In this document: piece after piece, positions 15,801 to 25,554 of the stretch
Layout of the letters: the number at the start of each line of letters is the position of its first letter
How positions within the stretch are numbered: position 1 is the stretch's first letter
NCBI RefSeq assembly: GCF_005502275.1
Contig: NZ_SWLZ01000031.1
Coordinates: 1-48,803 of the forward strand
Direction: 5' to 3'
Length of the DNA: 48,803 bases
Source of the DNA: Robertmurraya siralis
GTDB taxonomy: Bacteria > Bacillota > Bacilli > Bacillales > Cytobacillaceae
Notes under the pieces: generated by a model
Database searches by the model: none
Told to the model about the DNA's origin: nothing
Seen by the model: the letters and a program-made list of their open reading frames with translations, nothing else
Position numbers and translations under genes: made by a program

Positions 15801-17153
15801 TAATAATAAGGCGACAACGCCGGCAACAGCCGGACCAGCCATCGATGTTCCATTCCATCCTCCTTCATAGCCACTTCCTGGTACAGATGAACGTATGTTG
15901 ACACCAGGAGCTGAAATTTCCGGTTTGATTTCATTGTATGGAGAAGGGCCTCGTAATGAAAAGCTTGCTAAATTATTGTTTGAATCAGTTGCCCCAGTAG
16001 CAAATGATTCAGGGTAGTTAGCAGGTACTGCAACAGATCCCGGGCCTCCTGGATTCGTTAATGTTGTATTTCCTGCAGAGAATTCTGGGAAGATGTCAGC
16101 AGCCCGCCATGCTCTTACAATATCGCGATACCATTCATCTAATCCTCTACCACCACCCCAAGAGTTATTGACAACATCTGGAGCTTTCGTGATATCTCCA
16201 CCAGGAGCTAGCATCCATTGACCAGCTGCGATAAGCTGAGCATCTGTCCCACCTCCAGCAGCGTTTAAGGCTTTAGCATGAATAAACTTTGCTCCTGGAG
16301 CAACCCCAATTTGATTTGCCCCATTTGGCTCGCTTCCGACCATCGTACCGGTAACATGAGTACCGTGACCATGATCATCGTATGCAGCAGCCCGTCCGTT
16401 TACCGCATCAAAGAAGCTATACGTGTGGTCTACTTCACCTGTGGCGGCATTGTACCCTCTATATTTTTCCTTTAATGCTGGATGGTCCCATTGTGAACCT
16501 GTATCGATTGCGCCGACAACGATTCCAGATCCGTCGATTCCAAGGTTCCAAACATCAGGTGCGCCGACTCTCTCGACGTTCCATTCGATATTTTGAACCT
16601 TGGATTGAACAGGTTCAGCTTTTTTATCAACGGTCGCTTCAATCAATTTTCTTTCTTCGTTGGGAAGTAATTTTTCAACTTCTTGAAAATGAGCAATTTT
16701 TTCAGCGACTTCTTTTGTTCCAGTAACGGCAATGGCATTGACGATATAAAACGATTCATAGTTACTGACAGCGCCTTCTTCTAATTGTTTATCGAGGAAT
16801 TGCTTCACATTATCTTGTGTGGTTAATGCAGTATATTTAAGTTCGGAAACAACAGCTGATCGTTGTGCATATTCAATGTTTGTTGATGATAATCCATTCT
16901 TTTTTGCCGTGCTAGCTGCGTTTTTAGCAACTTTTTGTACATCTGCTTTTTCTTTGAATTTTACTAAAAATGTTATTTTCCCTTTGTTCTTTGTAAATTC
17001 TTCAATGAGGTGCGTGCTTATTTTCGATTGAGCGATTTGATTACTGTTCTTTAATGCTCGACTAACTTCCTTTGTTTCAGCGAAACCTGTACTTGGTATT
17101 ACTAAAGACACAAGCATTAGAAATGTGAGTAGAATACTTAAATATCTCTTCAA
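12849..17153 (-). CDS. bpr: Secreted subtilisin-like serine protease, bacillopeptidase F type
   Basis: 1434 residues from a TTG at 17153, chosen because GAGGAGGAG lies just upstream and a signal peptide (MKRYLSILLTFLMLVSLVIP then STGFAETKE) begins there. An I9-type propeptide follows (about 55-170). The S8 catalytic triad is visible: Asp in VVGAIDTGSQWDHP near 217, His in DDHGHGTHVTG near 263, Ser in WNGTSMAGPAVAG near 437. Downstream come a MAM/jellyroll-like region (about 620-780), two carboxypeptidase-regulatory-like beta domains (about 840-960), and bacterial Ig-like repeats opening with ITSPSNGY and ITSPTNGE. Length matches B. subtilis Bpr (about 1430). Extracellular protein degradation. 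Confidence 0.92.
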   Translation of the reverse strand: MKRYLSILLTFLMLVSLVIPSTGFAETKEVSRALKNSNQIAQSKISTHLIEEFTKNKGKITFLVKFKEKADVQKVAKNAASTAKKNGLSSTNIEYAQRSAVVSELKYTALTTQDNVKQFLDKQLEEGAVSNYESFYIVNAIAVTGTKEVAEKIAHFQEVEKLLPNEERKLIEATVDKKAEPVQSKVQNIEWNVERVGAPDVWNLGIDGSGIVVGAIDTGSQWDHPALKEKYRGYNAATGEVDHTYSFFDAVNGRAAAYDDHGHGTHVTGTMVGSEPNGANQIGVAPGAKFIHAKALNAAGGGTDAQLIAAGQWMLAPGGDITKAPDVVNNSWGGGRGLDEWYRDIVRAWRAADIFPEFSAGNTTLTNPGGPGSVAVPANYPESFATGATDSNNNLASFSLRGPSPYNEIKPEISAPGVNIRSSVPGSGYEGGWNGTSMAGPAVAGVVALLLQANSSLSVDELEELLLDTATPLTNSQYPESPNNGFGHGLVNAFDAVSSIIEGLGTIEGSVTMEGEDTEAPVFEHTPSEEVYSKMDLDLTVLASDNISVTSVTVDYVNSEGKEGSVQAKRTSGDFRSGSFVATIPGEDVVEGTLSYTVTVNDFGNNSVTSEQYETNVIGGITIGYSTDFESEPAGWTSYGENNSWARGIPTSGPGGAVSGEYVYATNPEGTYNNNENSTLLMPPIDLPEGNAYLQFEHWYNIENNWDFAHVFISTDMQQWTQALRLTNIQNAWSPVEIDLSQYAGDRVYVAFNLDTDSSVVRDGWYIDDVALSNTSINIKKPAGSITIPKETAKDTTKGKNAEKVDPNKIRPNLSKNDQVELIEKELSNLPVSARVSVLENGRSVGTNPADGSFSFIHPAGNFTLVAESYGFRSEEQAVTVEADRVSTANFVLEELPKATISGTITSANSGEAVEGATLLLVEDANITPVQTDADGNYSLTAYEGTYTLKVAARGFIGTELEVSFDENKEVNIELEPLFTYPGGEIGYDDGTPENARAYYDAGNKWGVRMSLPEDKEEAIVTDGVFQFHGTDWPSPGATEFAVEVWDATGPDGLPGKKLAGPVEAEAIRDLNQWTIVDLRDENIQVSGDFYMVYVQTGANPNTPGLATDENGPNAGRSFQSVAGTWSPSPSSEGNYMIRARVDYEVQAVQITSPSNGYMTNEPAIEVEGKASPTTTISLLNNGEEVEEVTVGEDGTFKIPVTLSEGENELQAVNYLNGERANESETVTVILDTEAPQLTITSPTNGEKINRETVTVEGEVVDSHLDYVEVNGQKATVTDGRYAKRILLEEGSNNIEVKAVDLAGNSESKSITVEVDYSAPTIANLTPTKDRDVSVGQTVVIEFDSEPNLKARFSILMPLTDIGDVQNATELPMMETDDGHYVGYWTVPNNIEGKGAVIEVNVTDSFGNITRAKAKGKLNIVKKGNSNGSVNGKN

Positions 17154-17225
17154 CCTAGCTCCTCCTCTCGAATAATTGCTTTTGTGTAGCGAGATGTACG
17201 ATCCTCCTTTCCACTTTGTTTGCAT

Positions 17226-17591
17226 AATGTCAAATCATGAATGTTACAAATTACTATATAGGCTGAGAAGGAGAAATCCTGTCGAATTATAGCGATTAAA
17301 TGTCAGAAAATTCAAAAACGGTAGATTGGTAATGTCTTCCTTTCGGTTATCAGTAATTTATTCCCTGTCGTTTTTAGTTCCTTTGTCTGTAATTCCCCTG
17401 TAAATTGGATGTAACGTTACAGTCATATAAAGAGTTTTACAAAAAATGAAAAGAATGAACTATATGAAATTACTAAAATATGTAATAAAAATAAAATAGT
17501 AGTAATTTATTCCTTGTTTTTACAAATGTTTAGTAACCTGTCAAATTTCGATGAGAGAATCTGTCGATTATGGTGGAAGCGAGAAAGGGGA
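17226..17591. other. Intergenic region between bpr and menA
   Basis: About 365 AT-rich bases between the 5' end of bpr (minus) and the menA terminator. I see no ORF with an RBS, no tRNA and no clear repeat. GTAACGTTAC (17410-17419) is a perfect 10-bp palindrome. It presumably holds the bpr promoter, which I cannot assign with confidence. Confidence 0.4.
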
Positions 17592-17622
17592 CAAAAAAGA
17601 GAGGTGTCTAATCACACCTCTC
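17592..17622 (-). terminator. Terminator downstream of menA
   Basis: GAGAGGTGT and ACACCTCTC form a perfect 9-bp stem with loop CTAATC. Read on the minus strand it follows the menA stop and ends in TTTTTT. Confidence 0.88.
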
Positions 17623-17635
17623 AAATCCTTGTCTA

Positions 17636-18571
17636 TTAATTGATGAAATAATCAATGAATAGTCCAATGGTTAATAGAAACCCAAAGATCGTGTTCGTTT
17701 GTGCTGTGGATTGCATTGCGGGCATCATCTGAATCGGTAAAGTTTTACCGATAAATCCTTTTGTTGCTTTTACAGCTTTTGGAACACTTAAAACGACGAG
17801 AGCTAACCACACGGAAGAATGGCCGATCATCATTAATGCGAAGATCCAAGCGTAGGAGACGGTAAACATGGCAGCTAATAAAAAGATTGCATGTTTCCTT
17901 CCTAATAAAATCGCAAGTGTTTTTCGACCGAATTCTTTGTCGCCGTCTAGGTCCCGGATATTGTTGGCTAATAGGATGGCCCCAACAAGGATAAAAATTG
18001 GCACTGAAATTAAGACACTTGCTGTTGTGACCGTGCCAACCTGGATATAAAAACTAATTAAAATAATTCCCATTCCCATAAAGAAGCCGGCGAAAATTTC
18101 ACCAAATGGCGTATAGGCAATTGGCAGTGGTCCCCCTGTATAAAGGTAGCCAATAATCATACAAAATAATCCAATGGCAGCTAGCCACCATGATGTATTC
18201 ATGCATATATAGATGCCAATTAAAATAGAGATTCCGTAAAGGCTTAATGCAATTTGCATAATTGTTTTCGGCTTGACTCCATCACGAACGATGGTACCGC
18301 CTATACCGACGGATTCTTCTGTATCTAGCCCTCTTTTATAATCGTAGTACTCATTAAACATGTTTGTGGCAGCTTGAATGAGTAAGCTGGCTACAAGCAT
18401 CGCCAGAAATAATCCCATATGAATCGTTGTTTCATGGATTGCCAAAGCCGTTCCTAGTAAAACGGGAACGAATGCAGCTGTCAACGTATGGGGCCTAGTC
18501 AGCTTCCACCAAACCCTCCAGCTTTTGTTTGGAGACACAGGTGGGTAACTTATCTTTGTCTCTGTTTGCAT
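17636..18571 (-). CDS. menA: 1,4-dihydroxy-2-naphthoate polyprenyltransferase
   Basis: 311 residues. Membrane UbiA-family enzyme that attaches the polyprenyl tail to 1,4-dihydroxy-2-naphthoate, giving demethylmenaquinone. About eight to nine hydrophobic segments. The two Asp-rich prenyl-diphosphate/Mg2+ sites are NMFNEYYDYKRGLDTEE near 71 and NNIRDLDGDKEFGRK near 199. Divergent from menF, with about 565 bases between start codons, as in B. subtilis. It has its own terminator. Confidence 0.93.
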   Translation of the reverse strand: MQTETKISYPPVSPNKSWRVWWKLTRPHTLTAAFVPVLLGTALAIHETTIHMGLFLAMLVASLLIQAATNMFNEYYDYKRGLDTEESVGIGGTIVRDGVKPKTIMQIALSLYGISILIGIYICMNTSWWLAAIGLFCMIIGYLYTGGPLPIAYTPFGEIFAGFFMGMGIILISFYIQVGTVTTASVLISVPIFILVGAILLANNIRDLDGDKEFGRKTLAILLGRKHAIFLLAAMFTVSYAWIFALMMIGHSSVWLALVVLSVPKAVKATKGFIGKTLPIQMMPAMQSTAQTNTIFGFLLTIGLFIDYFIN

Positions 18572-19136
18572 GTCTCTCCCTCTCCTTTTTCATGCATCTA
18601 AAAAAATCAAAGAATCGTAATTGGACTGAACAATCGTATAAAAGTATTATTAGTAATACTTACATCAATTTCAAGTTGGATAACATCCAAATTCAAGTTT
18701 AGGCAATCAGGGGAAGGGTGTCAATGTCTTTTTACAGTTATTATAGGACGAAATTACCAGTAGTGAATACTATGATTATATAGTAAAAGCAAGTCAATAA
18801 TATAATAAGGTAAATAGTCGGGAGAAAGTGACTGCTGTCATTGACATTTCAATAGGTAGAGGTGTATTTTAAAATAAGTTTGTATTCTAGATAAAGCAGG
18901 GAAAGACTGTTATTATTTTTATGAAAGCTATGTTAGACGATGCCGCTTATTTTCACACTTTGTGAGAATACCCCCGCTTTTTTCGATGCAGTAAAAATGA
19001 GCTAGAACGATATAGTTAAGCAAGGATGTCGTTAAACACAGTTTTTATGAAAGCAATTTCATATTGTTATGATTCATTTTATGATCTTATAGGAATGCAA
19101 CAGTACATAAAGAGCCTTTTTATTGGAGGGGATTTT
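18572..19136. other. menA-menF divergent control region
   Basis: About 565 bases. TTGACA (18841-18846) with TATTTT (18865-18870), spacing 18, is a plausible sigma-A promoter for menF. GTATTATTAGTAATAC is a short inverted repeat near 18645-18660, and TCACACTTTGTGA near 18953 another. The ORF could be extended upstream to 19026, but this stretch lacks homology to MenF. A long leader is likely. Confidence 0.45.
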
Positions 19137-20549
19137 TTGGTTACGATACTTGAAACGGAACTAAAAAAAGGGATTGAACAAGCGATTAAGAAAGCCAAAA
19201 AAAGTTTGGCCCCCATATTAGTAAGTGAAGTTCAGAAAGTCGAACATATAGAACCGCTGTCTTTTTTTTCTGCTGGAAAAGACAAATTTTATGGTGAACG
19301 TTTTTTTTGGAAGGATCCGGAAGAACAAACGTATTTAATTGGTTTGGGAATTTGCAAGCAAATTCAAAATGAGCAATTATCCGACCGCTTCGAAGCAGTG
19401 GAAAAAGAGTGGGATGACCTTATAAAGGAAGCGATTGTTTTTAATGGTGATGGCAAAAGAGGGACAGGTCCGTTAGCGTTTGGGGGGTTTTCTTTCGATC
19501 CGCTGAAGGAGAAAACCTCATTATGGTCTCAATATAGCCATTCTTTATTTCACCTTCCGCAATTTTTATTAACGTTAGTAGACGGAGAGACATATTTAAC
19601 GACGAATGTTGTATGTACGCAGTATGATGATATGACAGTTTGGAAAAAAGTCTTTAGTGATAGACAAACTATTCTTTCATTTGCTAGTTCCTCAGCAGCG
19701 TTGGAAATGGCACAGATTTTAAAGAAAGAGGAGGTTGTCAATCCTGATGAATGGAAGGATTCAGTCCAAAAACTAGTTGCGGATTTGAAGGCTGGACAAC
19801 TAAAAAAGGTCGTCCTTGCAAGAGAACTACGATTATTCTTTAAAGATAAAGTAGCGGCTGATTTCGTTCTTCCACGTCTGTTAAAAGAACAAAGAGCAAG
19901 TTTTACTTTTGCATTAGAATCAAACGGTGATTGCTTTATCGGTGCTTCTCCTGAAAGATTGGTCAAAAAAGATAATGGCCAGTTATTTTCTACTTGTTTG
20001 GCGGGGTCAATTGCAAGGGGGAAGACGAAAGAAGAGGATGAGCACTTAGGTGAAACATTGCTAAGCGATGAGAAGAATTTAATTGAGCATCATTATGTGG
20101 TAGAAATGATTAAAGCAGCTATGGAAAAAGTATGTCAACAGATTGAACTTCCTACAAAGCCGACTCTTTTAAAAATGAGAGATATTCAACATTTATATAC
20201 ACCCATCGTTGGAGAGGCGTTAGAGGATAGCACATTATTGCAGGTGGTTGATTCGCTGCATCCGACTCCAGCATTAGGGGGCTTGCCTCAGAGAGAAGCG
20301 GTGGAAAAAATAAGAAAGATTGAGGCGTTGGATCGCGGCTTTTATGGTGCTCCGATTGGATGGCTCGATTATCAAGGAAATGGTGAATTTGCTGTTGCGC
20401 TTCGTTCTGCCCTTATACAAGGAAGCGAAGCCTCCCTATTTGCAGGTTGTGGAATTGTTGAGGATTCAGATGCCGAAAGTGAATATGCTGAAACAAACAT
20501 TAAGTTTCGGCCGATGCTTTCCGCTCTTGGAGGTTTAGAAAATGAGTAA
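19137..20549 (+). CDS. menF: Isochorismate synthase
   Basis: 470 residues from a TTG at 19137 with GGAGGGG 5-7 bases upstream; the longer ATG start at 19026 would add 37 residues absent from B. subtilis MenF. Converts chorismate to isochorismate, the first step of menaquinone synthesis. Chorismate-binding-family motifs are in the C-terminal half: KKVVLARELRL near 225, GASPERLV near 270, CLAGSIARGKT near 287, the HPTPALGGLP block near 388, and GFYGAPIGWLD near 415. Overlaps menD by 8 bases, indicating translational coupling. Confidence 0.93.
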   Translation: MVTILETELKKGIEQAIKKAKKSLAPILVSEVQKVEHIEPLSFFSAGKDKFYGERFFWKDPEEQTYLIGLGICKQIQNEQLSDRFEAVEKEWDDLIKEAIVFNGDGKRGTGPLAFGGFSFDPLKEKTSLWSQYSHSLFHLPQFLLTLVDGETYLTTNVVCTQYDDMTVWKKVFSDRQTILSFASSSAALEMAQILKKEEVVNPDEWKDSVQKLVADLKAGQLKKVVLARELRLFFKDKVAADFVLPRLLKEQRASFTFALESNGDCFIGASPERLVKKDNGQLFSTCLAGSIARGKTKEEDEHLGETLLSDEKNLIEHHYVVEMIKAAMEKVCQQIELPTKPTLLKMRDIQHLYTPIVGEALEDSTLLQVVDSLHPTPALGGLPQREAVEKIRKIEALDRGFYGAPIGWLDYQGNGEFAVALRSALIQGSEASLFAGCGIVEDSDAESEYAETNIKFRPMLSALGGLENE

Positions 20550-22296
20550 TCAAGAAGCATTAACATCATATATAGCCGCTTTTGTCGCGGAATTGGTGCA
20601 AGCAGGTGTAACAGATGTTGTTGTTAGCCCCGGTTCTCGCTCCACGCCTATGGCAATGGTAATGGCTGAGCATCCTGAGCTTCAGGTTCATATCAATGTA
20701 GATGAACGTTCAGCAGCATTCTTTGCCCTTGGGATTGCGAAAGCATCAGGCAAAGCGGTAGGGTTATTGTGCACCTCTGGAACAGCTGCTGCAAACTACT
20801 ACCCTGCAGTTGTGGAAGCATATTATTCACGTGTACCATTAGTCATTTTAACGGCGGATCGTCCTCATGAGCTAAGAGATGTTGGGGCACCGCAAGCCAT
20901 TGATCAGATCCATTTGTATGGCAAGCACGTGAAATGGTTTGTGGAGATGGCAATCCCAGAAAAGACAGAGGAAATGCAAAGCTATGTTCGAAGCGTGTGC
21001 GCACGGGCAGCGGCAACGGCTACTTTAGCTCCAGCGGGTCCGGTGCATTTAAATTTTCCATTCAGGGAACCGTTAGTGCCGAACCTACAACAGGAAAATC
21101 TTTTCCACCTTGAAAAGCGCGGTGAAGGATATGTGACGATTCATCAAGGGATTCCAACTATGCAAAGGGAACTCATAGAACATTTTGGTGAGAAGTTAAA
21201 GAAATACGAAAAGGGAATCATTGTTTGTGGTTCTCTTGAAGAGAAGCGATTTATTGAAGCGGTTACTCGCTTTGCTGACCAGTTGCAATTTCCAATCATT
21301 GCTGATCCGCTTTCACAATTGCGAAGTGGACAGCATGATGGAATAAATATTATCGATACATACGATACATTTTTAAGAAACGAGGATGCAAAAAAAGCCC
21401 TCAAGCCTGACATTATTATTCGTTTTGGGGCGATGCCTGTTTCCAAAGCATTAACGATATTTTTGAACGAGAATAAGGACGCAGAACAATGGGTGATTGA
21501 TAGCGGATCGGGTTATAGAGATCCCTCCTTATTGTCAACTTCAATGATTTACTGCAGTGAATCTGCTTTTTGTGATGATATCGCTGATTATGTTGGGAAG
21601 AAGAATTCAAGTACATTTCTCTTAAAATGGCGAGAGATAAACGTTTTTACAAAGGAAAACCTTTTAAGAATTAGAGAGCTTCCTCAGTTAAGTGAGGCAA
21701 AGCTTTTTCATCAGCTTTCAGAAGTCCTTCCTGAGGGAGCAACATTATTTGTTGGGAATAGCATGCCAATTCGTGATTTAGATTCATTCTTCCATTTTAA
21801 TAAAAAATCAATTAAAATTATGGCCAATCGTGGGGCGAACGGAATTGATGGGACGGTCTCAACGGCTTTGGGGGCATCAACGGTTCTTGACCCACTATAT
21901 CTTGTTGTTGGAGACTTGACCTTTTTTCATGACTTAAATGGGTTGATGGCAGCGAAACTTTATAATCTCAATATGAAAATTATTGTGATTAATAATAATG
22001 GCGGCGGGATTTTTTCTTTCCTACCTCAAGCCAATCACCGTAAAAATTTTGAGCGCTTGTTTGGAACTCCATTAGATTTAGATTTCAAACATGTTATTCA
22101 TATGTACAATGGCTCATATGAGCTTGTTTCGGATTGGGAACATTTTACTTCCTCTTTCTTGCGAAATATGCAAAATAATGGATTATCAGTAATGGAAATG
22201 ACGACAAATCGTGACACGAATTTAACAGAACATCGAGATTTGTGGAATTTTGTTTCCCGGGAAATAAGTCGTTTTTTGAAAGGTGACTTGTTATGA
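20542..22296 (+). CDS. menD: SEPHCHC synthase (2-oxoglutarate decarboxylase/ThDP enzyme)
   Basis: 584 residues. Thiamine-diphosphate enzyme that adds the succinyl semialdehyde unit from 2-oxoglutarate to isochorismate. N-terminal Pyr domain has VVSPGSRSTPMAMV near 27 and the ThDP-activating glutamate in NVDERSAAFFALG near 52. The C-terminal PP domain has GDLTFFHDLNGL near 457 and VINNNGGGIFSF near 482, the Mg-ThDP motif. Start ATG lies inside the end of menF; the stop overlaps the menH start. Confidence 0.95.
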   Translation: MSNQEALTSYIAAFVAELVQAGVTDVVVSPGSRSTPMAMVMAEHPELQVHINVDERSAAFFALGIAKASGKAVGLLCTSGTAAANYYPAVVEAYYSRVPLVILTADRPHELRDVGAPQAIDQIHLYGKHVKWFVEMAIPEKTEEMQSYVRSVCARAAATATLAPAGPVHLNFPFREPLVPNLQQENLFHLEKRGEGYVTIHQGIPTMQRELIEHFGEKLKKYEKGIIVCGSLEEKRFIEAVTRFADQLQFPIIADPLSQLRSGQHDGINIIDTYDTFLRNEDAKKALKPDIIIRFGAMPVSKALTIFLNENKDAEQWVIDSGSGYRDPSLLSTSMIYCSESAFCDDIADYVGKKNSSTFLLKWREINVFTKENLLRIRELPQLSEAKLFHQLSEVLPEGATLFVGNSMPIRDLDSFFHFNKKSIKIMANRGANGIDGTVSTALGASTVLDPLYLVVGDLTFFHDLNGLMAAKLYNLNMKIIVINNNGGGIFSFLPQANHRKNFERLFGTPLDLDFKHVIHMYNGSYELVSDWEHFTSSFLRNMQNNGLSVMEMTTNRDTNLTEHRDLWNFVSREISRFLKGDLL

Positions 22297-23108
22297 GACA
22301 TGTAATAGACGGCGTTCGCTATAATGTCGAATCATATGGTAATGGATTCCCAGTCATTCTTCTTCATGGTTTTACTGGTGATAGCTCAAATTGGACTCCG
22401 TTTTTAGAGCGATGGGGAAAACAGTCGAAATTATTTATGGTCGACATTATTGGCCATGGCAAATCCGACTCTCCTGAAGAACTAGAACGGTATCATATGC
22501 TGTCAGTAGTTGATGATTTATTCCTGTTAATGGAGAAATTAAAAATTCAAAAAGCTGATTTTGTCGGGTATTCAATGGGGGGAAGGCTTGCGCTATCCTT
22601 TGCAGCTAAATACCCAACCAAGGTTAGAAAATTGGTACTGGAGAGTGCCTCTCCAGGATTGGAGTCTGATATTGAACGAAAACAAAGAATCGAACAGGAC
22701 AAAAAACTTGCCGCCTTCATTGAAGAAAAAGGAGTGGCTGATTTTGTTGATTATTGGGAGAACATTCCTTTGTTTGCGAGTCAGAAACGTCTTCCAAATG
22801 AGAGTCAGAAGCAAATAAGAGAACAGCGGTTGCGCAATTCGACTCAAGGTTTAGTTAATAGTTTAAAAGGCATGGGTATTGGTTCACAGCCATCATGGTG
22901 GCAGGAGCTTTCTGAGCTTAAAGTCGATATGCTGCTCATTACCGGAGCATTGGATCAGAAATTTTGTCAAATTGCAAAAAAGATGCAAAATATCGTCAAT
23001 CATGCTGAATGGATAACGGTTTCAGACTGTGGACATACAATTCATGTGGAGAATGCTGAAAAATTTGGTACAATAGTAGAAGGGTATTTGTCGAACACGG
23101 GAAGTTGA
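22293..23108 (+). CDS. menH: SHCHC synthase, alpha/beta hydrolase
   Basis: 271 residues. Eliminates pyruvate from SEPHCHC to form SHCHC. Alpha/beta-hydrolase fold: oxyanion region LLHGFTGDSSNW near 25, nucleophile elbow VGYSMGGRLAL near 91, acid in TGALDQKF near 218, and histidine in SDCGHTIHVEN near 247. The 4-base ATGA overlap with menD indicates coupling. The order D-H-B-E fits menaquinone operons. Confidence 0.93.
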   Translation: MRHVIDGVRYNVESYGNGFPVILLHGFTGDSSNWTPFLERWGKQSKLFMVDIIGHGKSDSPEELERYHMLSVVDDLFLLMEKLKIQKADFVGYSMGGRLALSFAAKYPTKVRKLVLESASPGLESDIERKQRIEQDKKLAAFIEEKGVADFVDYWENIPLFASQKRLPNESQKQIREQRLRNSTQGLVNSLKGMGIGSQPSWWQELSELKVDMLLITGALDQKFCQIAKKMQNIVNHAEWITVSDCGHTIHVENAEKFGTIVEGYLSNTGS

Positions 23109-23186
23109 AAAACACCCTAAATTAAAAATCATGGCTCTGAAGCAAAAATGAACAGAGCACAAAATTTATATGACGGAGGTTGCTGT

Positions 23187-24005
23187 ATGTCAGTAGAGTG
23201 GGTTGCAGGACGTCAGTATGATGAGATCATATATGAAACATACAATGGAATCGCGAAAATTACGATTAATCGTCCACACGTACATAATGCGTTTACACCA
23301 AAAACAGTATCGGAATTAATTGATGCGTTTGCTTATGCTCGTGATGATTCAAATGTCGGGGTGATTGTCTTAACAGGAGCAGGAGATAAGGCGTTCTGTT
23401 CAGGTGGGGACCAAAAGGTACGCGGCCATGGGGGGTATGTCGGAGACGACCAAATTCCTCGTCTTAACGTTCTTGATTTACAACGTTTAATTCGTGTTAT
23501 TCCTAAACCAGTAATTGCGATGGTTAAGGGCTATGCGATTGGCGGCGGACATGTATTACATGTTGTTTGTGACTTGACCATTGCTGCAGATAATGCCGTG
23601 TTTGGTCAAACAGGGCCGAATGTTGGCAGCTTTGATGCTGGGTATGGATCCGGTTATTTGGCACGAATTGTCGGTCATAAAAAGGCACGCGAAATTTGGT
23701 ATTTATGCCGTCAATACAATGCTCAGGAAGCATTAGACATGGGCCTTGTTAATACGGTTGTACCACTTGAGCAAGTGGAAGAAGAAACAATTAAATGGTG
23801 TGAAGAAATTCTAGAGAAAAGCCCAACGGCTCTTCGTTTCTTAAAAGCAGCGATGAATGCTGACACGGATGGACTTGCCGGTCTGCAACAGTTTGCTGGA
23901 GATGCTACACTTCTTTATTACACAACGGACGAAGCGAAGGAAGGCCGTGACTCCTTTAAAGAAAAGCGCAAACCTGATTTCGGTCAATTTCCTCGTTTCC
24001 CTTGA
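23187..24005 (+). CDS. menB: 1,4-dihydroxy-2-naphthoyl-CoA synthase
   Basis: 272 residues from the ATG at 23187 with GGAGGT 6 bases upstream; an ATG at 23148 has no such site. Crotonase-fold enzyme that cyclises o-succinylbenzoyl-CoA. Visible: [18 protein letters not shown] near 85 (oxyanion and flexible loop), [12 protein letters not shown] near 126, [20 protein letters not shown] near 150, and the family C-terminus [13 protein letters not shown]. Highly conserved relative to B. subtilis MenB. Confidence 0.96.
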   Translation: MSVEWVAGRQYDEIIYETYNGIAKITINRPHVHNAFTPKTVSELIDAFAYARDDSNVGVIVLTGAGDKAFCSGGDQKVRGHGGYVGDDQIPRLNVLDLQRLIRVIPKPVIAMVKGYAIGGGHVLHVVCDLTIAADNAVFGQTGPNVGSFDAGYGSGYLARIVGHKKAREIWYLCRQYNAQEALDMGLVNTVVPLEQVEEETIKWCEEILEKSPTALRFLKAAMNADTDGLAGLQQFAGDATLLYYTTDEAKEGRDSFKEKRKPDFGQFPRFP

Positions 24006-24081
24006 TTCGAGAAAAGTTTTTTTGAAACAGCTTGATGAAGTCATCAGGCTGTTTACTTTTTATCAATTGCGGTGATAGAAG

Positions 24082-25554
24082 ATGAACAATCAAATGATAC
24101 CGAATCTGATTATAAAAAGAGCCTCTTTGACGCCGAATCGTGTAGCGATTCGATTTGAAGGACAAAACTACACGTATAAACAGTTGTACGAACTGTCTTA
24201 TCGGAAGGCCGGATATTTACAAAAACTTGGAGTGAAAAAAGGGGATTATGTCGCTTGTCTTTTGAAGAACCATCTTGATACGGCAGTAGTCCTTGTTTCC
24301 TTACAATTAATAGGCGGGGTTGCTGTTCTTTTAAATAATCGCTTAACAGCGGAAGAACTTTTGTGGCAGCTCAGTGACTCAAAGACTGGTCTCCTTATCA
24401 CAGAAAGAGACTTTGTTGAAAAAATTAGCGTGGTTTCGAGTCAACTAGATAGACTGACGCTTGTTTGGAAAGAGACAATCGATGCCGTCCCGTTTGAAGA
24501 GCCGGTCATTTTGGAAGAAATTGAATTGCAAGCGGTATGTACAGTTATGTATACCTCTGGTACAACAGGAAACCCAAAGGGCGTCTTGCAAACTTATGGC
24601 AATCATTGGTGGAGTGCGACGGGCTCTGCTCTTAATTTAGGTATTCATGAGGAGGATAGTTGGCTTTGTGCGGTTCCTTTATTTCATATTAGCGGCTATT
24701 CGATCTTAATGAGAAGTCTGATCTATGGGATGAAACTCGTTCTTCATGACACCTTTCAACCGGATAAAGTAATAAAAGTGATTAAGGATGAGAAGGTAAC
24801 GATTATGTCTGTCGTTACGACGATGATGATAAGATTACTTGATTCCTTAGGGGAGGAAAAACTGCCCACAACGTTTCGGTGCATGCTTTTAGGAGGTGGA
24901 CCTGCTCCGCTCTCAGTGCTTGAACAATGTGTTGAACGCAATATTCCCATCTATCAAACGTATGGTATGACCGAAACTTCTTCTCAAATTGTCACACTGG
25001 CTCCGGAGTACAGCATTGAGAAATTAGGTTCTGCTGGAAAACCGCTGTTTCCGTCACAATTGAAAATAATTGCTGCAGATGGCAGTGAGGCAGGTGCTTA
25101 TCAATCTGGCGAAATAATCGTCAAAGGTCCTAATGTCACAAAGGGATACTTGCATCGTGAACACGAGCATGAGAAATATTTTCTAGATGGTTGGTTTAAA
25201 ACGGGTGATATCGGTTATTTGGATAAGGACGGCTTTCTTTTCGTGCAGGATCGCCGCTCCGATCTTATTATTTCTGGTGGGGAAAATATCTATCCTGCGG
25301 AAATAGAAGGGGTTATTACATCTCATCCACAAATAGAGGATGCAGGTGTGATTGGTGTTGCTGATCCGAAATGGGGTCAAGTACCGGTGGCTTTTGTCTT
25401 GACGAAAGCAGATTTGACTGAAGAAGAGGTAAAGGAATATTGCAAAGGGAAGCTTGCTAACTATAAATTGCCTAAAAAAGTATATTTTGTTGAGCAAATT
25501 CCGCGAAATGCCTCAAGAAAATTGCTGAGAAGAGTTTTAAGAGAAATGTTATAA
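24082..25554 (+). CDS. menE: o-succinylbenzoate-CoA ligase
   Basis: 490 residues. Adenylate-forming enzyme that activates o-succinylbenzoate with ATP and CoA. Motifs: phosphate loop MYTSGTTGNPKG near 154, YQTYGMTETSSQ near 291, GWFKTGDIGYLD near 369, GGENIYPAEIEG near 398, and the C-terminal lysine in RNASRKLLRR. Lies 76 bases after menB. In B. subtilis menC follows; here it does not. Confidence 0.94.
   Translation: MNNQMIPNLIIKRASLTPNRVAIRFEGQNYTYKQLYELSYRKAGYLQKLGVKKGDYVACLLKNHLDTAVVLVSLQLIGGVAVLLNNRLTAEELLWQLSDSKTGLLITERDFVEKISVVSSQLDRLTLVWKETIDAVPFEEPVILEEIELQAVCTVMYTSGTTGNPKGVLQTYGNHWWSATGSALNLGIHEEDSWLCAVPLFHISGYSILMRSLIYGMKLVLHDTFQPDKVIKVIKDEKVTIMSVVTTMMIRLLDSLGEEKLPTTFRCMLLGGGPAPLSVLEQCVERNIPIYQTYGMTETSSQIVTLAPEYSIEKLGSAGKPLFPSQLKIIAADGSEAGAYQSGEIIVKGPNVTKGYLHREHEHEKYFLDGWFKTGDIGYLDKDGFLFVQDRRSDLIISGGENIYPAEIEGVITSHPQIEDAGVIGVADPKWGQVPVAFVLTKADLTEEEVKEYCKGKLANYKLPKKVYFVEQIPRNASRKLLRRVLREML

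Noticed and set aside
16382-16726. Plus-strand ORFs inside the protease gene
   Set aside because: Shadows of the long minus-strand gene, whose domains and triad are clear.
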